A DNA stretch of 64,000 bases from an uncultured Flavobacteriaceae bacterium (GCA_947495135.1 CANLXN010000004.1:62001-126000); one strand, 5' to 3'. Positions 25,522 to 34,272 are shown, counted from the stretch's first letter. A program made the numbers and translations. The notes: generated from the letters alone by a model not told the origin.

Positions 25522-26070
25522 TTACTCCTGACTGCTTTTTAAGTATATTTCAATGTATTCCTTGGTCGATAAATATTCGTTCTGCAGATGCTGCATATAG
25601 CGAAGAACATCCTCATGCTTGTCGTAAGAAGGATTTAGACAATCCTTTAAATTATCATCTGTTACCGTAAGCGCTATATACCAAGTACCCACTCTGGAAA
25701 CCTCTGCATCTTCTAAAATAGGAGTATGTCCTTTTTCTTCTAAAGCCGAATTGATCATGATGGGAATTAAATTCACCGTTTGTGTACTTTTTTCTACTTC
25801 ATAGAAGGTAAGGTAGCACGTTCTTCCAGCAATTACCACGGGAGTATTTCCAATGTCATCATCGTATTCGGTCTGATATTTTGCATTGATGTAGTGGTAA
25901 AATTCGTTTGCATCTTTAGGGTCTTCAAAGGCATACGTATACTGTTTGGGCAAGTTTTTAATAAACTTTTTCGCTTTTAAAACTTTCCCTTCTCTCAAGT
26001 CTGGCGCGATAGATAGCGGAATGCATGAGGTAAACAGGAGAGATGCGAATAGTAAATAGATAAATCTCAT
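25522..26070 (-). CDS. lipoprotein of unknown function
   Basis: The start is placed at 26070 (MRFIYLLFASLLFTSC), because this gives a clean lipoprotein signal with Cys16 and because the longer frame to 26205 runs into the repeat element upstream. The 182-residue product has a mature domain of mixed alpha/beta character with three further cysteines and no recognised family. It should sit in the periplasmic face of a membrane. It is convergent with ahcY and shares the terminator. Confidence 0.75.
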   Translation of the reverse strand: MRFIYLLFASLLFTSCIPLSIAPDLREGKVLKAKKFIKNLPKQYTYAFEDPKDANEFYHYINAKYQTEYDDDIGNTPVVIAGRTCYLTFYEVEKSTQTVNLIPIMINSALEEKGHTPILEDAEVSRVGTWYIALTVTDDNLKDCLNPSYDKHEDVLRYMQHLQNEYLSTKEYIEIYLKSSQE

Positions 26071-26134
26071 AGTAGTTAGTTTCTTCCTAAACATCAAAAA
26101 ACATACCGTTTCAAAAATAAGGAATTTTATACGG

Positions 26135-26215
26135 GCAATAGCCGCGCTTTCCGCTGTATCTCTCCATATCCGTTCAAGACGGAGAAGGAGAGGATGCCGC
26201 TGCAATCACTATTGC
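26135..26215. repeat. intergenic repeat with conserved ends and hairpin core (copy 1)
   Basis: Bounded by the inverted pair GCAATAG (26135-26141) and CTATTGC (26209-26215). Inside, CGCTGTATC (26152-26160) and GGATGCCGC (26192-26200) flank a two-step hairpin: CTCTCC/GGAGAG and CCGT/ACGG. The same frame and a related hairpin recur near 43.1 kb. It is intergenic and non-coding. Confidence 0.7.
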
Positions 26216-26223
26216 AAAAACCG

Positions 26224-26637
26224 CTACACTCTGTCTTTTATTCTATAAACAAATTTAAGTCCGCTCCAATCTTTATCTACTGCCGCCACCTTCACATCTA
26301 CCAAACCTAATTCCTCAAGAACATACGCCCTCACTAGCTCCCTATTAAGATCCGTATCGATTTTGGAAGTCCCTTTGGGCCAACTTATCCAAAACATTCC
26401 ATTCAATTTTAGAAATTCTTTCAGTTTTGGGGCATGGTTCGATAATATTTCCTGGCTTTCGCAAAACAAATGAATAAAGTCAACAGATCGTGGTTCGGGA
26501 TTCTCCTTTCTTAGAGTTTCTAAAGGGAAGTCTAAAAACAGGTCAAAGTAATGGTCGGGAACGTTTACAAAGAAAGTAGCATCACCTTCTTTAATTCCCA
26601 ACTTCTTCGCCAAAGGGGTTCCTGAATATCCTTCCAT
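26224..26637 (-). CDS. DUF3052 family protein
   Basis: A 137-residue soluble protein matching the DUF3052 family by its N-terminal MEGYSGTPLAKKLGIKEGDA and the WISWPKGTSK motif near residue 86, with GLVDVKVAAVDKDWSGLKFVYR at the end. Family function is unknown; members are small single-domain cytosolic proteins. It is followed by no terminator and sits 48 bases from a secreted-protein gene on the same strand. Confidence 0.88.
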   Translation of the reverse strand: MEGYSGTPLAKKLGIKEGDATFFVNVPDHYFDLFLDFPLETLRKENPEPRSVDFIHLFCESQEILSNHAPKLKEFLKLNGMFWISWPKGTSKIDTDLNRELVRAYVLEELGLVDVKVAAVDKDWSGLKFVYRIKDRV

Positions 26638-26684
26638 GACTATAAGATATAAAGAAATTTAACTTGCAGCTAAACGAGAAGAAT

Positions 26685-27557
26685 TTAATTTTTCACAAAC
26701 ACAAATTGGGCAGACTCACCTTCCTTTAAATTGGTAAGCGTATCTATATGATTATTGACATCGGTGATATCCATTTTTACCGTATTTCCACCAATAGCTC
26801 CATTATTGAGCGCTTTTATTTTCACCTTAGTCTCATCGGTTTTCAAGGGAATTGTAAGTGTTTTCTTTATTGCGGTGACCGTGAAATCCTTTAATATAAC
26901 CGCATCGTTCACCCAAATACTGATTTGATCTCCGTCTTCTTGACCGGCATCATATACCTCCAATGTAACCGTCTCACTCTTGCTAAAAATACTCATTACT
27001 TCATTTTTATTTAATAGGTTGAGTGATAAACTATCCATGGTTTGTCTTATGTTTACCGCGTCTTTCTTTTCCTTGCTCACTAGAATATTGCGATCTATTT
27101 TTCTATCTAATTTAGAAGCCTTTTTTAAGACACGTCTAAAGTTAGTCATCATTATGTCTCCGCTAATACATTCGGCTCCATTATCGTACATCCCCTTAAA
27201 CGCACCCTTTATTTGCTGACTCTCGTTTAGTTTTTTCAATCTTCCATCGAAATGAACAAAGCAAAAGTCGTTTTGAGTAATGGAGGATTTGGTGTACAGA
27301 ATTCCGCTTTCATAAAACTCTAGAGAATTCTTTTTATCGTCAAAATAACCCGTAATAAATGACTTGGTTTCATGCGCACCTCCCATATCGGTAATAGAGT
27401 GTCCTTTTACCAAACCGTCTTTCTCAACAAAAGAAATTTTATAAGAAATAAGAGAGGTGTCTGGCAGTTTTATGATTCCAACATACTCATAGTCTTGCTG
27501 CGCAATACTAATAGTATACGATAAAGAAAGAAGAAATACTAATGCGATTCGGCTCAA
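26685..27557 (-). CDS. secreted protein of unknown function
   Basis: A 290-residue exported protein. Signal peptide residues 1-19 (SYTISIAQ). The first half (20-140) looks like a beta-rich domain repeating edges such as YEYVGIIKLPDTSLISYKISF; a charged helical linker (145-185) follows, and the C-terminal 95 residues form a second beta-domain (VTLEVYDAGQEDGDQISIWV... VFVKN) similar in style to carbohydrate- or ligand-binding beta-sandwiches of flavobacterial periplasmic proteins. I do not recognise a named family. It is divergent from the TM2 gene, 53 bases apart. Confidence 0.75.
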   Translation of the reverse strand: MSRIALVFLLSLSYTISIAQQDYEYVGIIKLPDTSLISYKISFVEKDGLVKGHSITDMGGAHETKSFITGYFDDKKNSLEFYESGILYTKSSITQNDFCFVHFDGRLKKLNESQQIKGAFKGMYDNGAECISGDIMMTNFRRVLKKASKLDRKIDRNILVSKEKKDAVNIRQTMDSLSLNLLNKNEVMSIFSKSETVTLEVYDAGQEDGDQISIWVNDAVILKDFTVTAIKKTLTIPLKTDETKVKIKALNNGAIGGNTVKMDITDVNNHIDTLTNLKEGESAQFVFVKN

Positions 27558-27610
27558 AATCCTGCGTTTTTATATTTATATTGCAAGTATAACTATAAAA
27601 TGAAACAATT

Positions 27611-27949
27611 ATGAAATTAAAATTTATTCTTTCATTACTCGTAATGATTATGGCAGTAAGTTCTTCTTATGCCTCGTTTCCAGTACAAAGAACAGTTTCA
27701 ACAGACGCTACAGTAAGCGCAGATGTTGATGCAGAAGTTCTTACTTCTCCAGCTGCTGCAGTTGCAAGTAAAGAATTTACTACGGCACTTTTGCTTTGGT
27801 TATTCTTAGGTGGTTTCGCCGCTCACAGATGGTATTTAGGAAGTCCTATTGGATGGAACATTCTATTTATCTTAACCTTTGGTGGTTTAGGTATCTGGTG
27901 GATCATCGATGGAATCGATATTATTACTGAAAAATATCCTGGCCTATAA
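27611..27949 (+). CDS. TM2 domain-containing membrane protein
   Basis: A 112-residue protein with an N-terminal signal or membrane segment (1-21), an Ala/Val-rich linker, and a C-terminal TM2 domain of two helices (LLLWLFLGGFAAHRWYLG and a GLGIWWIIDGIDI end). The HRWYLG and WWIIDG motifs define TM2. The domain's role is unclear in bacteria. It has its own terminator 25 bases after the stop. Confidence 0.88.
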   Translation: MKLKFILSLLVMIMAVSSSYASFPVQRTVSTDATVSADVDAEVLTSPAAAVASKEFTTALLLWLFLGGFAAHRWYLGSPIGWNILFILTFGGLGIWWIIDGIDIITEKYPGL

Positions 27950-27973
27950 TCCAGCCAGATAGTTTCAACAAAG

Positions 27974-28006
27974 AACCCTCAACTCACCAATAGTTGGGGG
28001 TTTTTT
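27974..28006 (+). terminator. terminator between the TM2 gene and a convergent secreted-protein gene
   Basis: AACCCTCAACT (27974-27984) pairs with AGTTGGGGGTT (27992-28002) with one wobble, then T6. It abuts the stop codon of the convergent gene at 28005. Confidence 0.9.
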
Positions 28007-28772
28007 AATTGTATCCAGTAACCAATAGATTGCGTGCTCCGCGAATTCCACACTTTTGATAATAATGGTACGCCTGAGCTGCCCGCTCTCTTATTTGGGC
28101 ATCACTTTCGTTTAGAATCCAACCATCTATTGCCCATTTTAAAGTATATGCCTCGGGCGACATGAGTCCTGTAGACCAAACCAAGGGATTTGCTTCTGTT
28201 TGTTCTAAATAAGGCTTAAAATAGTCCTTGCTTATACATGCAAGGATGATTGCATCTCTCTTTTCGGCATTACAAGATTTCAAACTTACATCTAACGAAA
28301 ATTCCATTAAACCGTCGTGCCCAATATAGGCCACCAAACCAGACCCACCGCCAAACCACAGAGACTTAGAATTATGAGAAACCATTTCAATAATATCACC
28401 AGAGGCGGCCTTCAAAAAATTGGTTGTAGTCCGCTTGATGTACTTACCATCGTAGGCATCTGCGAGTAGGTAAGTATCTGTTTGATTGTGCTTAAATAGA
28501 ATTCTCTCCAAGATCTGAGTGCTCGGATTTTCAATTGTCTTCACCAATGTCCAGTCTTCGCTCCTTTTAAAATGTGTTTTAACCCCATACAAAGCTCCCC
28601 AATACAAATTACTCTTTGGGTTCTGACCATCACCCAGCGCTTTTGACACAGGTACGATTCCCTGGTTTACATTATCGCAGAGCGCCACATAAATGTGAAT
28701 GGTTTTTGGGGTGTTTTCTTGGGCGTTGAAAACAGTAGGTAGCATTATGAATAGAAATAATAGGAAGCGCAT
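28005..28772 (-). CDS. secreted protein of unknown function
   Basis: A 255-residue exported protein with a signal peptide (MRFLLFLFIMLPTVFNAQ). The mature part begins KTIHIYVALCDNVNQGIVPVSKALGDG, shows an LLADAYDGKYIKR segment, a Gly-rich LWFGGGSGLVAYIGHDGLM stretch, and a C-terminus with two cysteine-containing blocks (CNAEKRDAI, CGIRGARNLL). The regular alternation of hydrophobic strands and Gly turns suggests an alpha/beta enzyme-like fold, but I do not recognise it and assign no function. Confidence 0.78.
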   Translation of the reverse strand: MRFLLFLFIMLPTVFNAQENTPKTIHIYVALCDNVNQGIVPVSKALGDGQNPKSNLYWGALYGVKTHFKRSEDWTLVKTIENPSTQILERILFKHNQTDTYLLADAYDGKYIKRTTTNFLKAASGDIIEMVSHNSKSLWFGGGSGLVAYIGHDGLMEFSLDVSLKSCNAEKRDAIILACISKDYFKPYLEQTEANPLVWSTGLMSPEAYTLKWAIDGWILNESDAQIRERAAQAYHYYQKCGIRGARNLLVTGYN

Positions 28773-28839
28773 AGATTGATAACGTAAGAGTAGATGGGTT
28801 TATTCTAAGATGAAACTTGACAGTCCTTCTAAAACAAAA

Positions 28840-28872
28840 AAGTCCTAATCAAGTTGAACTTGATTAGGACTT
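28840..28872 (-). terminator. terminator of the rplU-rpmA operon
   Basis: A perfect 14-bp stem, AAGTCCTAATCAAG with CTTGATTAGGACTT, and a 5-base loop, followed on the minus strand by TTTTGTTTT. Confidence 0.92.
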
Positions 28873-28894
28873 ATATATAGGTTTAAGATATCTC

Positions 28895-29158
28895 TTAAGC
28901 TTCTGCGAATGGTACGATAGAAACGTAAGATTTGTTATCTCTTTTCTTAGTGAATTTCACTAACCCATCCACTTTGGCGTGAAGGGTGTGGTCTTTTCCA
29001 CCGTATACGTTTTCACCTGGGTGATGCGTATTACCTCTTTGTCTAACGATGATATTTCCTGCGATAGCAGCCTGTCCACCAAAAATCTTTACACCTAAGC
29101 GTTTCGATTCCGATTCGCGACCGTTCTTAGAACTACCAACTCCTTTTTTGTGAGCCAT
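28895..29158 (-). CDS. rpmA: 50S ribosomal protein L27
   Basis: An 87-residue protein with the family N-terminus [20 protein letters not shown] and the loop [19 protein letters not shown]; its flexible N-terminus reaches the peptidyl-transferase centre. The start directly gives MAHKKG, so no Firmicute-type cleaved leader is present. It follows rplU by 40 bases in the usual rplU-rpmA operon and ends at a strong terminator. Confidence 0.98.
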   Translation of the reverse strand: MAHKKGVGSSKNGRESESKRLGVKIFGGQAAIAGNIIVRQRGNTHHPGENVYGGKDHTLHAKVDGLVKFTKKRDNKSYVSIVPFAEA

Positions 29159-29198
29159 TTTGTTTCGGTTTTATAATGTTAAACTTAGCGGTTAGCGA

Positions 29199-29939
29199 TT
29201 AAGCCTTCCCACCATCTAATTCGTCTTGCCATTTCTTCAACTCATCCCACTTGCCATCTGCTGCTAGTTGAGCTTGAGCTGGCCATGTGTCTGTTACGTG
29301 ATTTCCACGAACATCTGCGATGATTTCAGCGATCTTAGCTGCATCTGTCTTTGCTAATTTAGCGAAAGTAGCGATGCCTGCTTCAGTTAAAGTTGCAGCA
29401 ATTTTTGGTCCAATTCCTTCAATCTTTTTAAGATCGTCTGCTTTTGCAGTTTTAGGAGCGGCCTTTTTTGCTGGAGCAGCTTTAGTTTCAGCTTTTGCCT
29501 TTGGAGCAGCCGCCTTAGTTTCTTTTTTAGGCTCGGCTTTCTTAGCTTCTGCCTTTGGTGCTGCAGCCTTCTTAGCAGGTGCGTCTGCCTTAGCTTTAGC
29601 GGCGGCAGGAGCTGCTTTCTTAGCTCCAGAAGCTACAATGCTTTCGATAATAATTTCAGAAAGAGATTGACGGTGACCGTTCTTAACACGGTATCCTTTT
29701 CTTCTTTTCTTTTTGAAAACAATAACTTTGTCACCTTTAAGGTGTTTAACGACTTTAGCTCCAACTTGAGCTCCGTCTATAGCCGGGGCGCCAACAGTAA
29801 CTTTGTCTCCGTCACCGATTAGAAGTACATTGTCAAAAGAGACTTTGTTACCTTCTTCTACGGCCAAACGGTTTACAAAGACCTTTTGATCTTTTGCAAC
29901 TTTAAATTGCTGCCCTGCTATCTCTACAATTGCGTACAT
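29199..29939 (-). CDS. rplU: 50S ribosomal protein L21 with a C-terminal helix-hairpin-helix extension
   Basis: Residues 1-103 are a complete L21 (MYAIVEIAGQQFKV, KKRRRKGYRVKNGHRQ). Residues 104-167 are an Ala/Lys-rich linker, and 168-246 form a separate domain with a helix-hairpin-helix motif (DDLKKIEGIGPKIAATL) followed by FAKLAKTDAAKIAEII and a Trp-rich end (KWDELKKWQDELDGG). Normal bacterial L21 stops near residue 103, so this is a fusion of about 140 extra residues. The HhH unit binds nucleic acid in other proteins; here it could contact rRNA or DNA. The extension appears in other flavobacteria as far as I know. It is the first gene of the rplU-rpmA operon. Confidence 0.95.
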   Translation of the reverse strand: MYAIVEIAGQQFKVAKDQKVFVNRLAVEEGNKVSFDNVLLIGDGDKVTVGAPAIDGAQVGAKVVKHLKGDKVIVFKKKRRKGYRVKNGHRQSLSEIIIESIVASGAKKAAPAAAKAKADAPAKKAAAPKAEAKKAEPKKETKAAAPKAKAETKAAPAKKAAPKTAKADDLKKIEGIGPKIAATLTEAGIATFAKLAKTDAAKIAEIIADVRGNHVTDTWPAQAQLAADGKWDELKKWQDELDGGKA

Positions 29940-30029
29940 AGCGTAAACGTTTAATTAAATTAATTTTATTTATCCTACAAAAGGCTGTGCCCTTCCAAGC
30001 AAACCATTTAGGTTTTGCGTAGGAGGGTG
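29940..30029 (-). promoter_or_regulatory. structured 5' leader of rplU
   Basis: The minus-strand leader folds into a stem TCCTAC(GC)AAAA with TTTTGTAGGA (two-base bulge), enclosing a small hairpin AAACC/GGTTT. Such a leader in front of an L21 gene fits autogenous control by a ribosomal protein; L21 leaders are known in Firmicutes. This example is inferred from pairing only. Confidence 0.4.
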
Positions 30030-30059
30030 CAAATATAATTTTATTTGTGAAATTGACAA
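30030..30059 (-). promoter_or_regulatory. promoter of rplU-rpmA
   Basis: On the minus strand TTG (30057-30059) is followed after 19 bases by TATATTTG (30030-30037), an exact TAnnTTTG. It is positioned about 90 bases before the rplU ATG. Confidence 0.75.
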
Positions 30060-30089
30060 AGGCTTAACCCCTTTATTTTTAGTGCATTT

Positions 30090-30533
30090 TCAATGACTTT
30101 TCGAGGTGTTCCAAGACTCTTTTAGCAACTGCATAAATGCCAAGGTTAAAACAAAGGAGGTAGAAAACCCCATGATGAACAACATGATCACCAAAATAAG
30201 AGATCCTTTATTGAAATTAATATCCCATGAGTCCAGCACTGCCGTAGCAAATTGAGTATCTACCTGAAAAATATAAAGCGCCATAAAAGCACTAAAAATG
30301 ATCGTAGCCAACCCACCAGTAAATAACCCTAACTGAAAACCTTCCTCATACTTAAAGTTGTACGCATTTGCCTTGTAAGATTTTATAGACAGTAGGATTC
30401 CAACTCCAAAAATAACACCATTAAAGGCACTTAAAATAGGATACTCGTGCAATCCAACTAACTTCGTTAATAAGAAATAAGCAATAAGAGCAATTGCGAT
30501 TCCAACACCGTATTTGATATAGTATTTTTCCAT
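30090..30533 (-). CDS. DUF4199-type membrane protein
   Basis: A 147-residue protein with four membrane helices (about 6-26, 32-52, 66-90 and 110-135), the layout of the DUF4199 family. The EEGFQLGLFTGGLATIIFSAFMAL part is characteristic. No catalytic residues can be picked out; function unknown. The N-terminus begins directly in a membrane helix without a signal peptide. It is 71 bases downstream of the EamA gene on the same strand and may be co-transcribed. Confidence 0.75.
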   Translation of the reverse strand: MEKYYIKYGVGIAIALIAYFLLTKLVGLHEYPILSAFNGVIFGVGILLSIKSYKANAYNFKYEEGFQLGLFTGGLATIIFSAFMALYIFQVDTQFATAVLDSWDINFNKGSLILVIMLFIMGFSTSFVLTLAFMQLLKESWNTSKSH

Positions 30534-30604
30534 AACCCTATTATTAATGTTTCCACTAAAGTTCGGAAAAAAAATTCAGAACACCTTGAATATTAGGATA
30601 ATAC

Positions 30605-31516
30605 TCACTTTTTAGCCGTTCGTTTATTGGACAAATACACTCCAAAAAGGATAATCGCTGCTGCGAAGATTTGCAACCAACCAAATTGCTCCCCGTCAAA
30701 AACACCCCACATCACCGCAACTATTGGCATGGTATAAGTAACTGAGGAAGCAAATACCGGACTCGCAATCTGAACCAACTTATTGAAAATAACCTTAGCT
30801 ATGGCAGTCCCAAACAAAGACAAGATAGCGACATATACAAAAGAAATCTGCATTTCTCTATTCTGAAAAATCGTTTCAAAAAAGCCCGTGTAGTACAAGA
30901 TAATAAGGGCTGGAGGAAATACAAAGAGAAAATTTCCAGTGGTTACCGCCAAAGCACTTATAGTATTTAAATGCTTTTTGATAATGTTTACATTGAACGC
31001 ATATCCAAGGGTTGCAATTACAATTAGCAAGCTGTACCATAAATTCCCACTACCATCTATACTCTGCACTAAATCGCCGCTGTTTGAAAGACTAATTCCA
31101 CCAAGAATAAGAAGAATTGTCCCTATAAAACCAATAACCACTCCTATTACTTGCCTTTTGGTAACTCCAATTCCGAATAATAGCGCTCCCACAAGTATCG
31201 TATTAAGGGGAACAATTGAATTAATTACTGAAGTGATCCCACTGTCAATATAATTCTGAGCTATTGCGAACAGAAAAGGCGGAAAGAAAGAACTTACAAA
31301 CCCAGAGATGGCAACCCATTTCCAATGGGTCTTTTTAATTTCCTTAATACTTTTAAAACCTACCGAGAATAGGAAAATAGAAGTAAGTACTATACGCAAG
31401 GACCCCAACTGGTAGTCTGTTAAACCAATAAGTCCCTTTTTAATAAGTATAAAGGAGCTCCCCCAAATGAGGGATAAGATGAGAAGGTAAAACCACTTGA
31501 TGGTATTCGCGTTCAT
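30605..31516 (-). CDS. EamA-family (DMT superfamily) transporter
   Basis: Start placed at 31516 (MNANTIKWFYLLILSLIWGSSF), skipping a 20-residue unlikely extension to 31576; the product is 303 residues. Ten membrane helices in two five-helix EamA repeats are visible; the first has LIWGSSFILIKKGL, the second has YAFNVNIIKK and VYTMPIVAVMWG-like ends (TYTMPIVAVMWGVFDGEQ). EamA proteins are drug/metabolite exporters; the substrate is unknown. Confidence 0.88.
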   Translation of the reverse strand: MNANTIKWFYLLILSLIWGSSFILIKKGLIGLTDYQLGSLRIVLTSIFLFSVGFKSIKEIKKTHWKWVAISGFVSSFFPPFLFAIAQNYIDSGITSVINSIVPLNTILVGALLFGIGVTKRQVIGVVIGFIGTILLILGGISLSNSGDLVQSIDGSGNLWYSLLIVIATLGYAFNVNIIKKHLNTISALAVTTGNFLFVFPPALIILYYTGFFETIFQNREMQISFVYVAILSLFGTAIAKVIFNKLVQIASPVFASSVTYTMPIVAVMWGVFDGEQFGWLQIFAAAIILFGVYLSNKRTAKK

Positions 31517-31860
31517 TGTGTTTTCTGAAGTGCAAAATTGCAATTTTATTCTGAATGTAGAATTCGTTAATAGCAATTATTTTTCAGAAAAATGCGGCAT
31601 TCTATTCTGGGAGCAATTTAAACGAAAGTGGCCGCTTCTAAGTGTTTACCCAAGAAGCAAGCCTAGGGATGTGAAAATTTCCGAAGAAGAAAATAGACGA
31701 AACCTTTTAGTTCGATTTTTTATCATCCAAAGAAGCAATTCTTAAGCGGCAATCATTAAAAAATTCGATTCAATAAGGACAGGCCCAAGAAAAAACCTTC
31801 ATCTTAAAAACGCTCCAGGGGTAATCTCAATCGTACATCCATACAAATCGGAAATCCCTA
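31517..31860. other. 344-base gap between EamA and gldD
   Basis: I see no supported gene here. A plus-strand frame (31497-31745) is open but lacks a recognisable product, has poor codon character and overlaps the EamA start. No strong hairpin or RNA family was found. Confidence 0.5.
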
Positions 31861-32415
31861 TTATTCTTCCCAGGTAATTGTTTCCATTACTCTTCTAATA
31901 TCGTCGCGGAGATAGGCAACTGCAGGGTAAATGGAATCGAAATTTGGCTTGGTATCGAAATAAAGAGCGCCACTTACAAAATGTCTCAAACTATCGGTCA
32001 CGTAAAACTGTGCCTGCGTAGCAGCATCCCCATTAATGATATAGAACATCCCGTAGACATCATTAAGGGTGTCTTGACGAGGTTGCTCGAAAATCTCATT
32101 GGCTTTTACCGTATGGTCGTAAGTGAGCTTCTGCGCATCTTGAAGCAGGGACTCCAAATTACCATCTTGCACTGGCTGATAAGACAGATAAAGAGTAGCC
32201 TTCATCTTTGGGTATTTTATATTTACTCCACAGTTTTTCTTAGAAACCACGCTAGAAGCAGTATTTACATCAAAGTTAAATGGACAATCCAATTTAGACT
32301 TGCGATAGTCTGTAAGGTCGTACTCCAAGCGTAATTTTGCAGCTGGCTTTACCACCACTTCTTCCCCGCAAGAACTTAATAAAATAATAAAACTTAAGAC
32401 GAATAATACGCGCAT
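31861..32415 (-). CDS. gldD: gliding motility lipoprotein GldD
   Basis: A 184-residue lipoprotein with signal and lipobox ILLSSC (Cys16). The mature protein matches GldD: YDLTDYRKSKLDCPFNFDVN, KKNCGVNIKYPKMKATLYLSY and a C-terminal ALYFDTKPNFDSIYPAVAYL. GldD is needed for type IX secretion and gliding in Flavobacterium and is believed to act at the inner-membrane/periplasm side. It is the last gene of the mutY-ssb-gldE-gldD order that is conserved in this family. Confidence 0.95.
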   Translation of the reverse strand: MRVLFVLSFIILLSSCGEEVVVKPAAKLRLEYDLTDYRKSKLDCPFNFDVNTASSVVSKKNCGVNIKYPKMKATLYLSYQPVQDGNLESLLQDAQKLTYDHTVKANEIFEQPRQDTLNDVYGMFYIINGDAATQAQFYVTDSLRHFVSGALYFDTKPNFDSIYPAVAYLRDDIRRVMETITWEE

Positions 32416-32460
32416 TATAAATGAATATTGAGTGTTGAACGTTCTACAAATCTATTTAAT

Positions 32461-33774
32461 TTAGCCCTTAAGAGGTGTAATAGACATCTTAATTCGTTTG
32501 ATTCTTTTACTTTCAAACGCCTCAATGGTAAACGTGTAATTATAAAAGTTTATTACTTCTCCCTTTTTTGGAAACCCCTTCGATACCTCTAAGAGGAATC
32601 CAGCCAATGTTTCGGCCTCTCCTTTATGGTCTTCGAACGGCTTAATGTCGTCAATTTTAATAGCTCTATAAAAATCTTTTAGCGGTGTCTTACCTTCAAA
32701 AACAAAGGTATTATCGTCCAATTTAGAAAAAATAAGATCTTCATCGTCAAACTCATCACTTATTTCCCCTACTATCTCTTCTATGATATCCTCTAGTGAA
32801 ATGAGACCACTAGTGCCGCCATACTCATCTACCACTATGGCCAAGTGCATTTTTCTATCTTTAAATTCATTCAACAAATCGTCTAATTTCTTATTTTCAG
32901 GCACGAAGTAGGCTTCTCTTTTTAGCGTAACCCAGTCGAAATTATTACTGTCGAAATAAGGCAGGAGATCCTTTGCATAAAGCACTCCTGTAATATTGTC
33001 TATACTTTCTGAATACACCGGAATTCTAGAGAACCCTTTTGAAATGATCTCGGGCATAATATCTGCATAGGAAGCTTCTTCGTTCAAAGCAAAAATATCC
33101 ATTCGTGGACGCATCACATTTTTGGTGTCTGTATTTCCGAAAGTAACTATTCCCTTTAAAATTTTTTGTTCTTCCTGTGTGGTATCCTCGTCACTGGTTA
33201 GCTCTAGTGCTTGTGATAATTGATCTACGCTCAAATTAGACTTTTGCTTTCCAAAACGATTTTCGATCATAATGGTTACTGCCCGCATGGGATTACTAAG
33301 TGGAGTGAAAAGTGTAAACAAAACGCTCAACGGATGAGCCATGAGCATAGAGAAGGAAATTTTATTTCTACTCGCATATATTTTAGGTAGAATCTCTCCA
33401 AACAACAAAATTAGAAATGTAACCACCCCAACTTCCACAATAAACTTGTAGGGTTCTTGAAGATCTCCAAAAAACAATGGACTTAAAGAAGCAAAAAGCA
33501 ATACGATTGCGATATTGATAAAGTTGTTTGCGACCAAAATAGTTGCCAACAGTTTTTTCGGCTTCCCAAGAAGTCGCTCTACAATAGCTAGTTTCTTAGA
33601 CCGCTCGTTTTCCTGGTTTGCATCCAGATCTGCAGTAGTTATGGAAAAGAATGCAACCTCCGCACCAGATATCAATGCTGAACACAACAATAATAGAAAC
33701 AACAAAACAATGCTTGAGACTTGAGGGACTGTAAGGAGTGAGATTAAAAGTAAACTAGGAGGCTCTATATCCAA
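32461..33774 (-). CDS. gldE: gliding motility-associated protein GldE (CNNM/CBS type)
   Basis: A 437-residue inner-membrane protein. N-terminal membrane domain of the CNNM/DUF21 type (about 20-195, with ALISGAEVAFFSIT), followed by a CBS-domain pair (about 210-335; VMRPRMDIFALNEE, MHLAIVVDEYGGTSGLISLEDI) and a C-terminal CorC/HlyC domain (350-430). The domain set resembles magnesium/cobalt efflux proteins, but in flavobacteria the homologue adjacent to gldD is GldE, required with GldD for gliding when GldD levels are limiting. It lies 45 bases upstream of gldD. Confidence 0.93.
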   Translation of the reverse strand: MDIEPPSLLLISLLTVPQVSSIVLLFLLLLCSALISGAEVAFFSITTADLDANQENERSKKLAIVERLLGKPKKLLATILVANNFINIAIVLLFASLSPLFFGDLQEPYKFIVEVGVVTFLILLFGEILPKIYASRNKISFSMLMAHPLSVLFTLFTPLSNPMRAVTIMIENRFGKQKSNLSVDQLSQALELTSDEDTTQEEQKILKGIVTFGNTDTKNVMRPRMDIFALNEEASYADIMPEIISKGFSRIPVYSESIDNITGVLYAKDLLPYFDSNNFDWVTLKREAYFVPENKKLDDLLNEFKDRKMHLAIVVDEYGGTSGLISLEDIIEEIVGEISDEFDDEDLIFSKLDDNTFVFEGKTPLKDFYRAIKIDDIKPFEDHKGEAETLAGFLLEVSKGFPKKGEVINFYNYTFTIEAFESKRIKRIKMSITPLKG

Positions 33775-33795
33775 AATGCATGGTTTTGTTTAACA

Positions 33796-34272
33796 TTAGA
33801 AGGGTAGATCATCGTCTTCTTCTATAGGCGATGCCTGAGTTTGCTGCGGAGCTTGTTGCTGCGGAGCTTGTTGCTGAGAACTTGCTGCAGTCGCTGGTTG
33901 TCCCGCGTTTTGATTCTGCGGCATTCCACCTTCCGTTTTGGGCGTTAAAAAGGTGAAATCTGTACATTGTATTTCTGTACTGTAACGGTCATTGCCTTTA
34001 TCATCTTGCCACTTACGAGTCTTGATACGACCTTCTATATATACTTTATCACCTTTCTTTAGGTATTTTTCGCATATTTCGGCTCCTTTGTTGCGAACAA
34101 CTATATTATGCCACTCGGTGTTAGAAACACGCTCACCAGTGGTTCTATTAGTATATGTTTCATTGGTTGCCAATGGAAATCGCCCAATGGCACCACCACC
34201 TTCAAAATAATTCATCTTCACTTCATCACCTGTATGCCCAATTAGCATCACTTTATTTAAGGTACCGCTCAT
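33796..34272 (-). CDS. ssb: single-stranded DNA-binding protein SSB
   Basis: A 158-residue OB-fold protein that coats single-stranded DNA in replication and repair. The N-terminal fold is MSGTLNKVMLIGHTGDEVKM... TEWHNIVVRNKGAEICEKYLKKGDKVYIEGRI, then a Gln/Ala/Pro-rich linker (QQQAPQQQAPQQ) and the acidic tip EEDDDLPF that recruits partner proteins. The DDLPF tip also appears on the DUF3127 protein at 7.1-7.5 kb. It is in the conserved mutY-ssb-gldE-gldD block, 21 bases before gldE. Confidence 0.97.
   Translation of the reverse strand: MSGTLNKVMLIGHTGDEVKMNYFEGGGAIGRFPLATNETYTNRTTGERVSNTEWHNIVVRNKGAEICEKYLKKGDKVYIEGRIKTRKWQDDKGNDRYSTEIQCTDFTFLTPKTEGGMPQNQNAGQPATAASSQQQAPQQQAPQQTQASPIEEDDDLPF

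Noticed and set aside
31497-31745. Open plus-strand frame in the EamA-gldD gap
   Set aside because: It overlaps the start of the EamA gene, has no recognisable product, no good start context and unlikely composition.
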